Shown here: positions 6,535 through 6,888 of the stretch, one piece after another
How the letters are laid out: each line of letters begins with the position of its first letter
Numbering within the stretch: position 1 is the first letter of the stretch
From: Limnospira platensis
GTDB taxonomy: Bacteria > Cyanobacteriota > Cyanobacteriia > Cyanobacteriales > Microcoleaceae
DNA length: 6,888 nt
NCBI RefSeq assembly: GCF_046480435.1
Contig: NZ_PKGC01000202.1
Strand: one strand, 5' to 3'
Notes under the pieces: model-generated
What the model saw: the letters and a program-made list of their open reading frames with translations, nothing else
Told to the model about the DNA's origin: nothing
Database searches by the model: none
Made by a program: the position numbers and the translations under genes

Positions 6535-6552
6535 GTGCTTAAAACGAAGCAC
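6535..6552. other. Inverted repeat (hairpin 1) between the phytase-like gene and tRNA-Asp
   Basis: GTGCTT (6535-6540) and AAGCAC (6547-6552) form a perfect 6-bp stem with loop AAAACG. No T-run follows on either strand, so it is not a standard intrinsic terminator. It may be part of the tRNA precursor leader or a 3' end structure of the upstream mRNA. Confidence 0.5.
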
Positions 6553-6562
6553 TAACAACGAT

Positions 6563-6582
6563 AGACTCGAAAATCAGAGTCT
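6563..6582. other. Inverted repeat (hairpin 2) just upstream of tRNA-Asp
   Basis: AGACTC (6563-6568) and GAGTCT (6577-6582) form a perfect 6-bp stem with an 8-nt loop, ending 7 nt before the tRNA 5' end. It lies where the 5' leader removed by RNase P would be. No terminator-like T-tract follows. Confidence 0.5.
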
Positions 6583-6589
6583 TAAATAA

Positions 6590-6663
6590 GGGACTGTAGT
6601 TCAATTGGTTAGAGCACCGCCCTGTCACGGCGGAAGTTGCGGGTTCGAGCCCCGTCAGTCCCG
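6590..6663 (+). tRNA. tRNA-Asp (anticodon GUC)
   Basis: A complete cloverleaf can be folded. The acceptor stem GGGACTG (6590-6596) pairs with CAGTCCC (6656-6662) and G73 (6663) is the discriminator, as expected for Asp. The D arm runs GTTC...GAGC. The anticodon stem CCGCC/GGCGG (6617-6621, 6629-6633) carries loop CTGTCAC with anticodon GTC at 6624-6626. The T arm GCGGG-TTCGAGC-CCCGT closes with one G-U pair. It reads GAC and GAU codons. The 3' CCA is not encoded and must be added after transcription. A TTTTT run (6664-6668) follows at once and may terminate transcription. It is intact, with no second copy of its 3' end in the window that would suggest an integrated element. Confidence 0.97.
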
Positions 6664-6722
6664 TTTTTAGCTGTGCCTTATCCTAACGGCGATAACTGGG
6701 AAACACTTAACCCGATAGTCGT

Positions 6723-6781
6723 ATCGTCACACTCAATATGCACTCCATTCAGTCTTAGTATACGGGACGATTGGTGCATAT
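6723..6781. repeat. Two interleaved inverted repeats downstream of tRNA-Asp
   Basis: ATCGTC (6723-6728) pairs with GACGAT (6766-6771), and ATATGCAC (6736-6743) pairs with GTGCATAT (6774-6781). The pairs are interleaved (a-b-a'-b'), the topology of a pseudoknot, rather than nested. The 8-bp pair is perfect with 30 bases between its arms. No open frame overlaps it. Whether it works as RNA structure, protein-binding DNA, or is chance cannot be decided from one sequence. Confidence 0.4.
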
Positions 6782-6801
6782 CCTTTAGCAACAAATCTTA
6801 A

Positions 6802-6839
6802 TTATTGACGGGTTAATCAATAAACACAACTTAATCAAT
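6802..6839. repeat. Operator-like cluster: 9-bp direct repeat and 7-bp inverted repeat
   Basis: TTAATCAAT occurs twice, at 6813-6821 and 6831-6839, spaced 18 bp start to start. The first copy overlaps a 7-bp inverted repeat, TTATTGA (6802-6808) with TCAATAA (6817-6823). TTGAC (6805-6809) and GTCAA (6842-6846) also flank the cluster in inverted orientation. This could be a regulator-binding region for a gene beyond the right edge. On the minus strand TTGACA (6841-6846) could be a -35 element, but no good -10 lies at 17 bp. Confidence 0.35.
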
Positions 6840-6888
6840 CTGTCAAATACCCATACCACCCCCCAACCAAACACCGATAGGGTAACTC

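Noticed and set aside
6640..6888. Integrated element at the 3' end of tRNA-Asp
   Set aside because: No integrase gene and no second copy of the tRNA 3' end are seen in the 225 bp available to the right.

Overview
The window looks like chromosomal DNA from a filamentous cyanobacterium. The HIP1 octamer GCGATCGC occurs five times, a PATAN-REC response regulator of the PatA type is present, and heptameric AT-rich intergenic repeats of a cyanobacterial style occur. The overall style fits the Arthrospira/Limnospira group, but that placement is inference, not proven here.

Layout, left to right. (1) 1-310, minus strand: the 5' part of an IS607-type serine recombinase gene, cut by the left edge. (2) 376-1632, minus strand: a complete 418-residue response regulator, with the IS607 gene lying 65 bp beyond its stop on the same strand. 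(3) 1633-2006: a gene-poor divergent intergenic region, with a candidate promoter for the regulator and a duplicated repeat module whose second copy ends 4 bp before the next start codon. (4) 2007-5075, plus strand: a 1022-residue single-chain restriction-modification enzyme of the type ISP/IIG kind. It has an N-terminal PD-(D/E)XK-like nuclease motif, a gamma-class N6-adenine methyltransferase and a C-terminal target-recognition region, with no helicase. (5) 5076-5299: hairpins, a good promoter candidate and two short leader ORFs, the second overlapping the next start as TGATG. (6) 5300-6502, plus strand: an exported phytase-like, esterase-like protein. (7) 6590-6663: tRNA-Asp(GUC). (8) 6664-6888: no gene, but several inverted and direct repeats that could be the control region of something beyond the right edge.

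The genes do not form one pathway. The regulator and the phytase-like gene carry HIP1 sites and look native. The restriction-modification gene has none that I found in 3.07 kb and sits directly behind a repeat module, and the regulator is flanked by an IS607 element. The simplest reading is a native background (regulator, phytase-like gene, tRNA-Asp) into which a stand-alone defence gene and a transposon were inserted at separate times.
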